Source: Magnetospirillum sp.
Lineage (GTDB): Bacteria > Pseudomonadota > Alphaproteobacteria > Rhodospirillales > Magnetospirillaceae
Reading direction: 5' to 3'
Assembly (NCBI GenBank): GCA_024707145.1
Contig: JANQAI010000013.1
Coordinates: 62,001 to 126,000 of the forward strand
DNA: 64,000 nucleotides
Shown: positions 49,400 to 58,041 of the stretch, one piece after another
Numbering within the stretch: the stretch's first letter is position 1
Layout of the letters: each line of letters starts with the position of its first letter
Made by a program: the position numbers and the translations under genes
The notes under the pieces: model-generated
The model's input: the letters and a program-made list of their open reading frames with translations, nothing else
Told to the model about the DNA's origin: nothing
Databases searched by the model: none

Positions 49400-50415
49400 A
49401 GCGGCGCGAGATGCTTGCCGGCATGGCGGGCCTGGGCGCGGTCTGCGCCGCGCCCGCCTTGGCCCAGCCGGCGCCGGCCAAACCCTACCGCATCTACATG
49501 GCGCTTTACCGCGGCTGGGAGGAATGCGCCCAGGGCTTCAAGGACTACTTCATCAACCAGGGCATCCCGGTGGAGCTGATCGTCCGCGACGCCGGCCAGG
49601 ACAAGAGCAAGCTGCCCGGCTTCGTCGCCGAGGCGCGGGAACTGGGCGTGGACCTGGTGTTCACCTGGGGCACCACGGTGACGCAGGAGATGCTGGGGCC
49701 GTGGGACGCGCCCGACCCGGCGCGCCACATCACCGATATCCCGGCGGTGTTCGCCGTGGTGTCGCAGCCGGTAGGCGCCAAGGTGGTGCCCAACCTGGCC
49801 TCGTCCGGGCGCAACATCACCGGCACCACCTATCTGGTTCCCGAGGAGACCCAGGTGGCGCTGATCCAGTCCTACCGTCCCTTCGCTGTCCTGGGCATGG
49901 TCTACAACCCGCTGGAGCCCAACTCGCGGGTGACCATCAACGAGTTCACCCGGCTGGGCAAGCAGCAGGGCTTCAAGCTGGTGGCGGTGCCGGTGGAGGT
50001 GGCCGAGGGCAAGCCCTCGGCGGCGTCCATCCCCGGCAAGGTGGCCGAGGTCAAGGCGGCGGGGGCCGAGTTCCTGTACATCCCGCCGGACACCTTCATC
50101 AACGTCAACCGCGACATCCTGACCGGTGCAGCCCTGGACCTCAGGCTGCCCACCTTCGCCGCCGCCGAGAACCCGGTGGTCAATTCCAAGGCGCTGTTCG
50201 GCGGCATCTACCACTACTACCCGGTGGGCCAGCTGACCGCCTACAAGGCCGAGCAGATCCTGGTGCAGAAACGGGCTCCGGCCGACATCCCCATCGACGC
50301 GCCCCGGCGGCTGTCCATCATCATCAACATGCCGGTGGTCCGCACGCTGGGCTTCTATCCGCCCATGAACCTGCTGGGACTGGCCGAGGTCATCGACCCG
50401 GAGGTGCGGCCGTGA
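49396..50415 (+). CDS. Periplasmic ABC-type solute-binding protein (PF04392-like), orphan
   Basis: The 339-residue protein has a Tat-like or Sec signal (MKRREMLAGMAGLGAVCAAPALAQ) and the type-1 periplasmic-binding fold. AQGFKDYFINQGIPVELIVRDAGQDKSKLPGFVAEARELGVDLVFTWGTTVTQEML and SGRNITGTTYLVPEETQVALI are characteristic of the ABC_sub_bind family, whose known ligands include tryptophan-like or small organic molecules. No permease or ATPase gene is adjacent. The likely role is to bring a ligand to the sensor domains next door. The start overlaps the MFS stop by ATGA and its own stop overlaps the next start by GTGA, so all three are translationally coupled. Confidence 0.88.
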   Translation: MKRREMLAGMAGLGAVCAAPALAQPAPAKPYRIYMALYRGWEECAQGFKDYFINQGIPVELIVRDAGQDKSKLPGFVAEARELGVDLVFTWGTTVTQEMLGPWDAPDPARHITDIPAVFAVVSQPVGAKVVPNLASSGRNITGTTYLVPEETQVALIQSYRPFAVLGMVYNPLEPNSRVTINEFTRLGKQQGFKLVAVPVEVAEGKPSAASIPGKVAEVKAAGAEFLYIPPDTFINVNRDILTGAALDLRLPTFAAAENPVVNSKALFGGIYHYYPVGQLTAYKAEQILVQKRAPADIPIDAPRRLSIIINMPVVRTLGFYPPMNLLGLAEVIDPEVRP

Positions 50416-51245
50416 GACTCGTCATCTGCACCAAGCGCGACCTCGCCGGGGCGCTGGTGCTCAACCAGCTGATGCCGCACCTGGCCGGCGACCAGGTCAT
50501 GGTCCTGCTGTCGGACAAGACCCGGCCGGCGGAAAAGGCGCAGCCGGAACTGGCCGAGATGAAGTTCCTGGAGCGCGAGCTGCCGGTGGACACCCTGTTC
50601 CCGCTGGTGGACCAGTTGGGCGATCACGGCCAGAGGCTGGCCACCTTCGCTGGCATCGCCGGCCGCTACGGCGTGCCGGTCAAGGCGATCTCCAGCATCA
50701 ACGACGCCGACGGCACGGCGCTGATCCGCGACTTCGCCCCCGACCTCATCCTGTCGGCGCGTTTCTCGCTGATCTTCAAGCGCCACGTCTTCGAGATTCC
50801 CCGTTTCGGCACCTGGAACGTGCATCCGGGCGCCTTGCCGCGCTATGCCGGGCTGTTCGCGCCGTTCCGCTGCCTGCTGGATGGCGGCGAGCGCATCGGC
50901 TGCACCCTGCACCGGGTGGACGACGGCATCGACACCGGGCCGGTGCTGGGCATCGGCTGGCTGCCGGTGGAGCGCGAACGCTCGCTGCTGTGGCACGTGG
51001 TCAACAGCTACCACCCCGGCATCCAGCTGTTCCTGGACATGCTGGCGGGCCTGCGGGTCGGGCGCGAGCCGCGCCCCGTGGCCCAGGACGTGACCCAGCG
51101 CCATTACGTCTCCATGCCGCCGGTCGAGCAGTTCCGCGCCTTCCATGAGCGCGGCATGCGGCTGTACGATCCCGCCGAGTACATGGAGATCGTGCGGGAC
51201 TTCCTGCCGCCGGCCTGGCGGCGCCGGCCCTTGGGGCGAGTTTGA
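50412..51245 (+). CDS. Formyltransferase-fold protein
   Basis: The 277-residue protein starts with GTG (50412) and has the formyl-transferase N-terminal fold. The catalytic triad is Asn136, His138 (WNVHPGALPRYAG) and Asp174 (DDGIDTGPVLGIGW), as in methionyl-tRNA formyltransferase, purN and sugar N-formyltransferases. The tail beyond residue 215 (VAQDVTQRHYVSMPPVEQFRAFHERGMRLYDPAEYMEIVRDFLPP) is not the Fmt C-domain. Donor and acceptor are unknown. The overlap with the solute-binding gene and its place between transporter and phosphatase genes suggest it modifies or processes the ligand this system senses. Confidence 0.88.
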   Translation: MRLVICTKRDLAGALVLNQLMPHLAGDQVMVLLSDKTRPAEKAQPELAEMKFLERELPVDTLFPLVDQLGDHGQRLATFAGIAGRYGVPVKAISSINDADGTALIRDFAPDLILSARFSLIFKRHVFEIPRFGTWNVHPGALPRYAGLFAPFRCLLDGGERIGCTLHRVDDGIDTGPVLGIGWLPVERERSLLWHVVNSYHPGIQLFLDMLAGLRVGREPRPVAQDVTQRHYVSMPPVEQFRAFHERGMRLYDPAEYMEIVRDFLPPAWRRRPLGRV

Positions 51246-51285
51246 CGGGATCGGCCGACCAGGCCGCGGAAGGGGTGGGGGCGCC

Positions 51286-54099
51286 ATGCTGCTGCGCACG
51301 CGCGTAACGCTGATCGTCTCGTTCACCTACTGCTTGCTGGTGGGTGGTCTGGTCTTCGCCGGCTGGAAGAGCGAGGAACTGGCCGACGAGCGCTATTCCC
51401 AGGCCACCCTGAACGGCCAGGAGATCTTCTGGCGCAAGCTGGTGGAAAACGCCGTCCAGCGCCTGGAAACCGACGCCAACACCATTTCGGCCGATTCCCG
51501 CCTGGTGGAGGCGGTGGAGCGCAGGGACCCCACTGCGGTCCTGGTGGCGGTGGGCCCCATCGCCGAGGCGCTCAAGGCGCGCAATTCCATTGCCCGCTTC
51601 GAGGTCATGACCCGCGACGGCGAGTTGCTGTATTCCTCGCGCTCGCTGCTGGAACCGGCGACCATCGACGCCGGCACCCTGCGCGGCATCGTCGACAGCC
51701 ATCGCCCCATTCGCGGTGTCATCCAGGACGCCAACCGCACCTTCACCGCCACCCTGGCCTTTCCGCTGGAAGGCGAGAAGGACGTGGTCGGCGTCGCCGT
51801 GCTGGCCGCCGACCTGCGCCCGCCGCTGATGGAGTTCAAGGCCTCCACCGGCTCCGACATCTTCCTGGTGGACCATTCCGGCCATATGGCGGTAGGCACC
51901 GACGACGGGCTTTGGCAGAACTTCGCCGGCAAGGTTTCGGCGCGCAAGAGCCGCATGGAAACGCGCGAGGAGGGCGGCCGTTTCTATTCCATGGTGGTGC
52001 TGCCGCTGCACGACGGCGTCGGGAGGGTCATCGGCGCCCTGGTCACCGCCCGCGACTTCACCGCCACCCAAAGCCGGCAGAACCTGATCCGCAAGGTCTC
52101 CATGGGCGCGGTGGCCGGCTTCCTGGTGCTGGTGCTGGGCCTGTTCACCGTTTACCTGCGCCGCTCGTTCCACCCGTTGAACGAGGCCATCGCCGTGCTC
52201 AATGCGTTGTCGCGCGGCGACACCTCGGTCAGCCTGGAGGTGCGGAACGAGCAGGATGAGATCGGCCGCATCGCCGGCACCGTGGGCGTGTTCCGCGAGA
52301 ACACCATCAAGCTGGACCTGATGCAGCAGCGGCGCGAACGCCAGCGCCGGCGGCAGGAACTGTTCATCCGCATGCAGATGCAGGGCCTGTCCGAGATGCT
52401 GGAGGAAGAGGCCCGCGCCGCCGTGCTGGCCGACCTCAGGCAGATCGAGGAATTGGCCAGCCGCAAGTCGGACGCCGATGACGACCACGGCAGCGGCAAG
52501 GGCGAACTGGAAGTGCTGGGCGTGGCCTTCCAGACCATGTCCGACCGTATCCGCGAGCAGCACGAGAGCCTGCAGGCGCTGATCGCCGAACGCACCCGCG
52601 ACGTTGAGGTGCTGCGCGAGGCCTTGCGCACCCGCGACCAGTTGGCGGCGTTGCGCCAGGAACTGGATTTTGCCCGCGAGCTGCAATTGTCGTCGCTGCC
52701 GCAGGTCTTCCCGCCTTTCCCCGATCGCCACGAATTCCAGATTCACGCCTCCATGGTTCCAGCCAAGGAGGTGGGCGGCGACTTCTACGATTTCTTCCTG
52801 ATCGACCGCAGCCATCTCGCCTTCGTCATCGGCGACGCCTCGGGCAAGGGCGTGCCGGCTGCCATGTTCATCGCCATCACCCGCTCGCTGATCAAGGCGG
52901 TGGCGCCGCTCTCCTCCACCCCCGGCGAGTGCATGGCCTTCGTCAACACCATGCTGGCCGCCGACAACCCACAGACGCTGTTCGCCACCTGCTTCTACGC
53001 GGTGCTGGACGTGCGCACCGGCGAGGTGGCCTTCTGCAACGCCGGCCATCCGCCGCCGCTCATCCAGCGGGCCGACGGCACGGTAGAGGCCATCCGCGAC
53101 GTCTCGGGCGTGGCGCTCGGCGTGATGGAGGACCTGGACTACGATACCGGCAGCTTCCAGCTGTCCCCCGGCGACACCGTGCTGCTGTATACCGATGGCG
53201 TCACCGAGGCCCAGGACATGTCGGAGGCGCTGTACGAGGAATACCGCCTCATCGACCGACTGGGCCAGTTGGGCCAGCTGGAACCGTCCGAGGTCATCGC
53301 CCGCGTGCAGAGCGCCGTCGAGGGCTTCGTGGGCGACGCACCGCAATTCGACGACATCACCATGCTGTCGCTGCGCTTCGACCAGCCGTCCGAAGCCGGC
53401 GATGACGCGGACGAGCCGCAGCGCCGCCTGACGCTCACCGGCTTCAAGCCGGCGCCCGAGCCCGCTCCCGTTCCGCAACGGGTGGCGCCGCCGCCCGTGG
53501 CACGGCCGAAGGTGACGGCCCAGCCGGCCGGCGGTTCGCAGCCTCTGGTCATCCAACTGGGGCCCATCCGCGCCAAGATGCGCCCGGCCAATCCGGAATC
53601 CGCCGAAACGCCTGCCGAGGTGCCGCCGACGGCGCCACCCGTCCCGGTGCCTGCGCCTGAACCTGAGCCCGAGGTTGCCGTGCCGCGCGCCCATCTCGAC
53701 GTCACCATCGGCAACGACCTGGACGAACTGGGCCGCCTTGCCGCGGTGGTGGACGACTTTGTCGAGAAGAACGGCCTGCCCGAGCGCATCAGCTTCAACC
53801 TGAACCTGTGCCTGGACGAGCTGATCACCAACATCGTCTCCTACGGATACGACAATGACCAGCATCACGACATCCATGTCCGGTTGGGTCTTGAGGATGG
53901 CGTGCTGATGTGTCAGATCATCGATGACGCCAAGGAATATGATCCGTTCGTCGAGGCGCCGGAGCCCGATCTGGATGCCGAGGTGGACGACCGCCCCATT
54001 GGTGGCCTGGGCGTCTTCCTGGTGAAGGAATTCATGGACCGCACCGAATACCGCCGCGAGGGCGATCGGAATGTGGTCACGTTGTGGAAGAACACTTAG
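51286..54099 (+). CDS. Membrane receptor with SpoIIE-type PP2C phosphatase and RsbW-like kinase domains
   Basis: The 937-residue protein starts MLLRTRVTLIVSFTYCLLVGGLVFAG after AAGGGGTGGGG. A periplasmic double-Cache-like sensor (about residues 30-275) sits between two membrane helices, followed by HAMP (LNEAIAVLNALSRGDTSVSLEVRNEQDEIG), a coiled coil, and a PP2C phosphatase domain (GGDFYDFFLID near 495, GDASGKGVPAAMF, NAGHPPPLI, LLYTDGVTEA, DDITMLSLRF near 690). A proline-rich linker leads to an RsbW/SpoIIAB-like HATPase domain (residues ~800-937) with NLNLCLDELITNIVSYGYDN as the N-box. Phosphatase and kinase in one receptor could dephosphorylate and rephosphorylate the STAS protein encoded next. 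Upstream in-frame codons reach 51145, but 51286 has the site. Confidence 0.92.
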   Translation: MLLRTRVTLIVSFTYCLLVGGLVFAGWKSEELADERYSQATLNGQEIFWRKLVENAVQRLETDANTISADSRLVEAVERRDPTAVLVAVGPIAEALKARNSIARFEVMTRDGELLYSSRSLLEPATIDAGTLRGIVDSHRPIRGVIQDANRTFTATLAFPLEGEKDVVGVAVLAADLRPPLMEFKASTGSDIFLVDHSGHMAVGTDDGLWQNFAGKVSARKSRMETREEGGRFYSMVVLPLHDGVGRVIGALVTARDFTATQSRQNLIRKVSMGAVAGFLVLVLGLFTVYLRRSFHPLNEAIAVLNALSRGDTSVSLEVRNEQDEIGRIAGTVGVFRENTIKLDLMQQRRERQRRRQELFIRMQMQGLSEMLEEEARAAVLADLRQIEELASRKSDADDDHGSGKGELEVLGVAFQTMSDRIREQHESLQALIAERTRDVEVLREALRTRDQLAALRQELDFARELQLSSLPQVFPPFPDRHEFQIHASMVPAKEVGGDFYDFFLIDRSHLAFVIGDASGKGVPAAMFIAITRSLIKAVAPLSSTPGECMAFVNTMLAADNPQTLFATCFYAVLDVRTGEVAFCNAGHPPPLIQRADGTVEAIRDVSGVALGVMEDLDYDTGSFQLSPGDTVLLYTDGVTEAQDMSEALYEEYRLIDRLGQLGQLEPSEVIARVQSAVEGFVGDAPQFDDITMLSLRFDQPSEAGDDADEPQRRLTLTGFKPAPEPAPVPQRVAPPPVARPKVTAQPAGGSQPLVIQLGPIRAKMRPANPESAETPAEVPPTAPPVPVPAPEPEPEVAVPRAHLDVTIGNDLDELGRLAAVVDDFVEKNGLPERISFNLNLCLDELITNIVSYGYDNDQHHDIHVRLGLEDGVLMCQIIDDAKEYDPFVEAPEPDLDAEVDDRPIGGLGVFLVKEFMDRTEYRREGDRNVVTLWKNT

Positions 54100-54164
54100 A
54101 TTAGGGATATGTCCTTCGGCTTCTTCCCCCATGAGGCCGAAGGCGAGAGAGGAGCTGCGAGGAT

Positions 54165-54488
54165 ATGGAGATCAAGGTAGAGACCTTCGGCGAAGCCACC
54201 GTGCTGGTGCCGGTGGCGCGCGTGGACAGCGCAACGGCCAAGGCCTTCGAAGCCAGGGTTCTGCAAGTGGTCAATTCCGGCGTCTCGCGGATCATCCTGG
54301 ATTTCTCCGAACTGGACTACATCTCCAGCGCCGGCCTGCGCGTCGTCCTGGTGGGCGCCAAGATGACCCGCGCCCCGCGCAAATTCGTGTTGTGCGGCAT
54401 GAAGCCCCACATCCGCGAAGTCTTCGACGTTTCCGGTTTCGCCAAGATCCTGTCCATCCACGCCGACCGCGCCGCCGCTTCCGTCTAG
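54165..54488 (+). CDS. STAS-domain anti-sigma factor antagonist
   Basis: The 107-residue protein is a single STAS domain of the RsbV/SpoIIAA type. The phosphorylation loop is DYISSAGLRVV near residues 51-61, with Ser54/Ser55 corresponding to the regulated serine. The rest matches the fold: VLVPVARVDSATAKAFEARV and FVLCGMKPHIREVFDVSGF. It is the expected target of the PP2C-kinase receptor 65 bases upstream. No sigma factor or separate anti-sigma gene is in the window, so the final output is unknown. A terminator follows after 28 bases. Confidence 0.95.
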   Translation: MEIKVETFGEATVLVPVARVDSATAKAFEARVLQVVNSGVSRIILDFSELDYISSAGLRVVLVGAKMTRAPRKFVLCGMKPHIREVFDVSGFAKILSIHADRAAASV

Positions 54489-54515
54489 GCGGGGACCTGC
54501 CCGCTCGCCGGAATC

Positions 54516-54544
54516 GCCATCGCCCGCCGATGGCGGGTTTTTTC
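54516..54544 (+). terminator. Rho-independent terminator of the sensory operon
   Basis: CGCCATCG (54516-54523) with CGATGGCG (54529-54536) and a CCCGC loop, followed by GG and six T. Confidence 0.92.
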
Positions 54545-54612
54545 AGATTCTGGTATCATGGTTGAAACCGGACGGTCATGAACAATGGCCGTTCGAACCC
54601 GGGAGGGTTGCC

Positions 54613-54849
54613 ATGGCCAATAATCCATATCGAAGCCTGACTGATCTGCAGACCGCGTGGCTGGAAGCCTGGGTCACCTCGGCGCAGCACGTCTTCCAGT
54701 GCTGGCGCCACATGGCGGAGCTCCAGCAGCATTTCCTCCAGCAGGCGCAACAGCACCACCGCAACCATGTCGAGATCGCCTGTGGCGCGTCGTTCCTGGA
54801 CAAGTACGGCCGCCGCGCCCACGACATCGACCCCGAGCGGGACATCTGA
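54613..54849 (+). CDS. Small helical protein of unknown function
   Basis: The 78-residue protein, MANNPYRSLTDLQTAWLEAW onward, is rich in His, Gln and Trp and appears helical (ELQQHFLQQAQQHHRNHVEI). No signal peptide or membrane helix. It resembles phasin- or PhaF-like short helices only loosely. The start at 54613 follows GGGAGGGTTGCC and is better than the in-frame ATG at 54562. It lies after the terminator of the sensory operon and before its own terminator, so it is transcribed separately. Confidence 0.65.
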   Translation: MANNPYRSLTDLQTAWLEAWVTSAQHVFQCWRHMAELQQHFLQQAQQHHRNHVEIACGASFLDKYGRRAHDIDPERDI

Positions 54850-54957
54850 ACCACCGAAAGGTGGGGGCCTATGTATCCGAAGGGGAGGGCGGTTGACCCA
54901 CCGCCGGTCTTTCCCACATGCAAAGCAGTGAGGCCGTACTCCCCCTCGCGGCCTCCT

Positions 54958-54999
54958 GCCGAGCCCGTTCGCCGTTCGGCGTCGGGCTCGGTGCTTTTT
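54958..54999 (+). terminator. Rho-independent terminator
   Basis: GCCGAGCCCG pairs with CGGGCTCGGT over 9-10 bp (54958-54967 with 54983-54992), followed by TTTTT. It ends the small gene at 54613 and lies just before the convergent rodA. Confidence 0.85.
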
Positions 55000-55014
55000 C
55001 AGGGCATGGCGGTT

Positions 55015-56178
55015 TTAGTCGTCGTGGGAGCCGCGTCGGCCGATGGGCAGGTCGCGGTGGATATAGGCGCTCATCACCAAGCCCCAGCCGAACAGCAGCG
55101 ACAGCATGGCGGTGCCGCCGTAAGAGATGAGCGGCAGCGGCACGCCCACTACCGGCACCAGGCCCATGACCATGGCGGTGTTGATGAAGAAGTACAGGAA
55201 GAAGGTGGTGGTCATGCCCAGCGCCGTCAGCCGGCCGAATTGCGAGCGGCAGCGTAGCGCGATGGCATAACCGAAGGCGGTCAGGACGGCATACAGCGCC
55301 AGCAGGAACAGGCCGCCCATCAGGCCCCATTCCTCGGCGAACATGGTGAAGATGAAGTCGGTCTGCTTTTCCGGCAGGAAGTTCAGGCGGGACTGGGTAC
55401 CCATCATGTATCCCTTGCCGAAGATGCCGCCCGAGCCGAGTGCGATCTTGGACTGGGTGATGTGGTAGCCGGCGCCCAGGGGGTCCTGGTCGGGGTTCAT
55501 GAAGATGATGACGCGCTTCCTCTGGTAGTCGTGCAGGAACTGCCAGGCCACCGGGACGGCGCCCAGGCCGCTGGCGATCAGGATGCCGAACTTCCACAAC
55601 CGCACGCCGGCCATGAAGAAGATGGCGCCGGCCGTCATCAGCAGCATCATGGCGGTGCCCAGATCGGGCTGCTTCATCACCAGGCCGATGGGCGCCAGCA
55701 CCATCAGCAGCGGCGGGAGCAGGAACAGCGGACGGCCCACGTCCTGGTAGGTGGCGCCGTGGAAATAACGCGCCAGCGTCAGAATCATGGCGATCTTCAT
55801 GATCTCGGACGGCTGCAGCTGGATGAAGCCCAGGTCGATCCATCGCTGGGCGCCCATGCCGATGGTGCCCTTGATGTCCACCGCCACCAGCAGCACCACC
55901 GAAACCAGATAGAGGGCATAGGCGTAGCGCATCCACACCCGCAGATCCACCAGCGCGACCGTGATCATGATGCCGATGCCGACGGCGAACCGGATCATGG
56001 ATTTCAGCGCCCATGGCTCCAGCGAGCCCTGGGCGGCGGAATAAAGGGTCAGGAAGCCGACGCTGGCGATGGCGGCCAGCACGGCGATCAGCGACCAGTT
56101 GATCTGCCAGATCTTGTCGCGCCAGCCCATTTCGGTGCGGTTGAGGTGGGTCGACAGCCGGGGGGTGGGGCGGATCAT
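55015..56178 (-). CDS. rodA: Rod shape-determining peptidoglycan glycosyltransferase RodA
   Basis: The 387-residue SEDS-family membrane enzyme polymerises lipid II in the elongasome. About ten hydrophobic helices are seen. Conserved motifs are IQLQPSEIMKIAMILTLARYFH near residue 105, QPDLGTAMMLLMTAGAIFFMAGV with the catalytic aspartate region near 160, and a C-terminal GVPLPLISYGGTAMLSLLFGWGLVMS. The start ATG at 56178 overlaps the mrdA stop in a TGATG arrangement, as usual for this pair. It works with PBP2, MreB, MreC and MreD encoded upstream in the same direction. Confidence 0.97.
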   Translation of the reverse strand: MIRPTPRLSTHLNRTEMGWRDKIWQINWSLIAVLAAIASVGFLTLYSAAQGSLEPWALKSMIRFAVGIGIMITVALVDLRVWMRYAYALYLVSVVLLVAVDIKGTIGMGAQRWIDLGFIQLQPSEIMKIAMILTLARYFHGATYQDVGRPLFLLPPLLMVLAPIGLVMKQPDLGTAMMLLMTAGAIFFMAGVRLWKFGILIASGLGAVPVAWQFLHDYQRKRVIIFMNPDQDPLGAGYHITQSKIALGSGGIFGKGYMMGTQSRLNFLPEKQTDFIFTMFAEEWGLMGGLFLLALYAVLTAFGYAIALRCRSQFGRLTALGMTTTFFLYFFINTAMVMGLVPVVGVPLPLISYGGTAMLSLLFGWGLVMSAYIHRDLPIGRRGSHDD

Positions 56179-58037
56179 CAGCCTTGTCCTCTGTCCATGC
56201 CGGCCATGCGGGCGCGCTCGCGCTTCTGCACTTCGATCATGATGTCGCGCGCGATGGGCGCCGCCACCGCCGAGCCGCCGCCGCCATGCTCCACCACCAC
56301 GGCGATGGCGTAGCGGGGATTGTCCTCGGGGGCGTAGGCCACGAACAGGGCGTGGTCGCGCTCCTTCCACGGCAGCTCTTCGTTCTTCTTCACGCCGCTT
56401 TCGCGCTCGCGCATGGTGATGCGGCGCACCTGGGCCGAGCCGGTCTTGCCCGACAGCCACATGCCTTCCTGATCGATGCGGGCGCGGTAGGCGGTGCCGC
56501 CCGGTTCGTTGGACACCGCGAACATGCCCTTGCGCACCCACTGGATGTGCTTCTGGGCCATGCCGCAGGACGGCCATTGCGGCGCCGGGCGCGGCGTCGC
56601 GCTCTTGTCGGTGACCAGGTCGCGGGCCACGTGGGGCACCACGGCGAAACCGCCATTGGCGATGCGCGCGGTCATGGTCGCCAACTGCAGGGGCGTCGCC
56701 AGCGTATAGCCCTGGCCGATGCCGTTGATCAGCGTCTCGCCCGGGTGCCACACCTGGGACAGCGCCTTGCGCTTCCAGGCGCGGTCGGGGATCAGGCCGG
56801 GGCGCTCGTTGGGCAGGTCCATGCCGGTGGGTGTGCCCAGGCCGAAGCGGCGCGCCACCTCGGCGATCTTGTCGATGCCGACGCGGCGGGCGATCTCGTA
56901 GAAATAAACGTCGCAGGAGTTCTTCAGCCCGCCCACCAGGTCCTGCGAACCGTGGCCGCCCTTCTTCCAGCAGTGGAAGCGGATGTTGCCCATCTGCATG
57001 TGGCCGGGGCAAAACACCCGCTGATCCGGCGTCACCGCGCCGGCTTCCAGCGCCGCCATGGCGGTGACCAGCTTGAAGGTGGAGCCGGGTGCGAAGGTGC
57101 CCGACAGCGCCTTGTTCTGCAGCGGCGCCCGTGGATTGGTGCTGAGTTCCTTCCACTCCTCGCCGGTCAGGCCGCGGTTGAAGGCGTTGGGGTCGTAGGA
57201 CGGCGTCGAGGCCATCACCAGCACGTCGCCGTTGAAGATGTCCATGACCACGCAGGCGGCCGATTCCTCGCCCAGGCGCTGGGCGGCGTACTCCTGCAGG
57301 CGCATGTCCAGCGTCAGCGCCAGGTCGACGCCCGATTCGCCCTCGTTGCGTTCCAGTTCGCGGATGACGCGGCCCACCGAGTTGACCTCGACCGAACTGG
57401 TGCCGCCCTTGCCGCGCAGCGCCATGTCGTAGATCTTCTCGACGCCGCCCTTGCCGATGCGGAAGCCGGGCAGTTCCTCCAGCGGGTCGCCGGTCAGGTC
57501 GTTCTCGGATACCGCCGAGACGTAACCCAGGATGTGGGCGCCCAGGTGCTGCAGCGGGTAATAGCGGCTCTGGCCGACGTCGATCAGCACGCCGGGCAGG
57601 TCGGGGGCGTTCACCTCGATGCGTGCCACTTCCTCCCACGACAGGTTCTCGCGCACGGTGATCGGCACGAAGGAACGGCGCCGCTTGGCCTCCTTGGCGA
57701 TGCGGGCGCGGTCGTGGTCGGTCAGGGTGATGATGGTGGCCAGCGCGTCCAGGGTGTAGGACAGCGACGGCGTCTGCTCGGCCACCACCAGCACACGGTA
57801 ATTGTGCTGGTTGATGGCCATGGCGATGCCGTTGCGGTCCAGGATCAGCCCGCGCGGCGGCGGCAGCAGGCGGATGCTGACGCGGTTGTCCTCGGCCAGC
57901 ATGGCGTATTTGTCGGCTTCCAGCACCTGCAGGTAATACATCCGCGCGGCCAGGGTGCCGATCAGGGCGGCCTTGCCGCCCGCCAGCATCAGGGCGCGGC
58001 GGGTGAAGATCTTGGCGCGGTCGTTGTCGTGGTACAC
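56178..58037 (-). CDS. mrdA: Penicillin-binding protein 2 (peptidoglycan transpeptidase)
   Basis: The 619-residue class B PBP cross-links peptidoglycan during elongation. A membrane anchor (LMLAGGKAALIGTLAARMYYL) is followed by the pedestal domain and the transpeptidase domain. The latter has the SxxK motif in GTFAPGSTFKLVTAMAALE near residue 328, SCD (SxN) in LKNSCDVYFYEI near 385, and KTG in SGKTGSAQVR near 525. It partners RodA, whose start overlaps its stop. mreD ends four bases upstream. Confidence 0.97.
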   Translation of the reverse strand: MYHDNDRAKIFTRRALMLAGGKAALIGTLAARMYYLQVLEADKYAMLAEDNRVSIRLLPPPRGLILDRNGIAMAINQHNYRVLVVAEQTPSLSYTLDALATIITLTDHDRARIAKEAKRRRSFVPITVRENLSWEEVARIEVNAPDLPGVLIDVGQSRYYPLQHLGAHILGYVSAVSENDLTGDPLEELPGFRIGKGGVEKIYDMALRGKGGTSSVEVNSVGRVIRELERNEGESGVDLALTLDMRLQEYAAQRLGEESAACVVMDIFNGDVLVMASTPSYDPNAFNRGLTGEEWKELSTNPRAPLQNKALSGTFAPGSTFKLVTAMAALEAGAVTPDQRVFCPGHMQMGNIRFHCWKKGGHGSQDLVGGLKNSCDVYFYEIARRVGIDKIAEVARRFGLGTPTGMDLPNERPGLIPDRAWKRKALSQVWHPGETLINGIGQGYTLATPLQLATMTARIANGGFAVVPHVARDLVTDKSATPRPAPQWPSCGMAQKHIQWVRKGMFAVSNEPGGTAYRARIDQEGMWLSGKTGSAQVRRITMRERESGVKKNEELPWKERDHALFVAYAPEDNPRYAIAVVVEHGGGGSAVAAPIARDIMIEVQKRERARMAGMDRGQG

Positions 58038-58041
58038 GGGG

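Noticed and set aside
47298..51245. A single 1315-residue protein containing sensor, MFS and formyltransferase
   Set aside because: The frame passes through the solute-binding gene out of frame after a one-base loss at 49276-49279; it is an artefact of that break.
51001..54132. Long open frame on the minus strand opposite the PP2C-HATPase receptor
   Set aside because: It is a composition effect; the plus strand has full domain motifs and a ribosome binding site.
55015..57639. A PBP2-RodA fusion protein
   Set aside because: The long frame includes an out-of-frame stretch of mrdA; the true mrdA and rodA frames overlap by TGATG and are separate.
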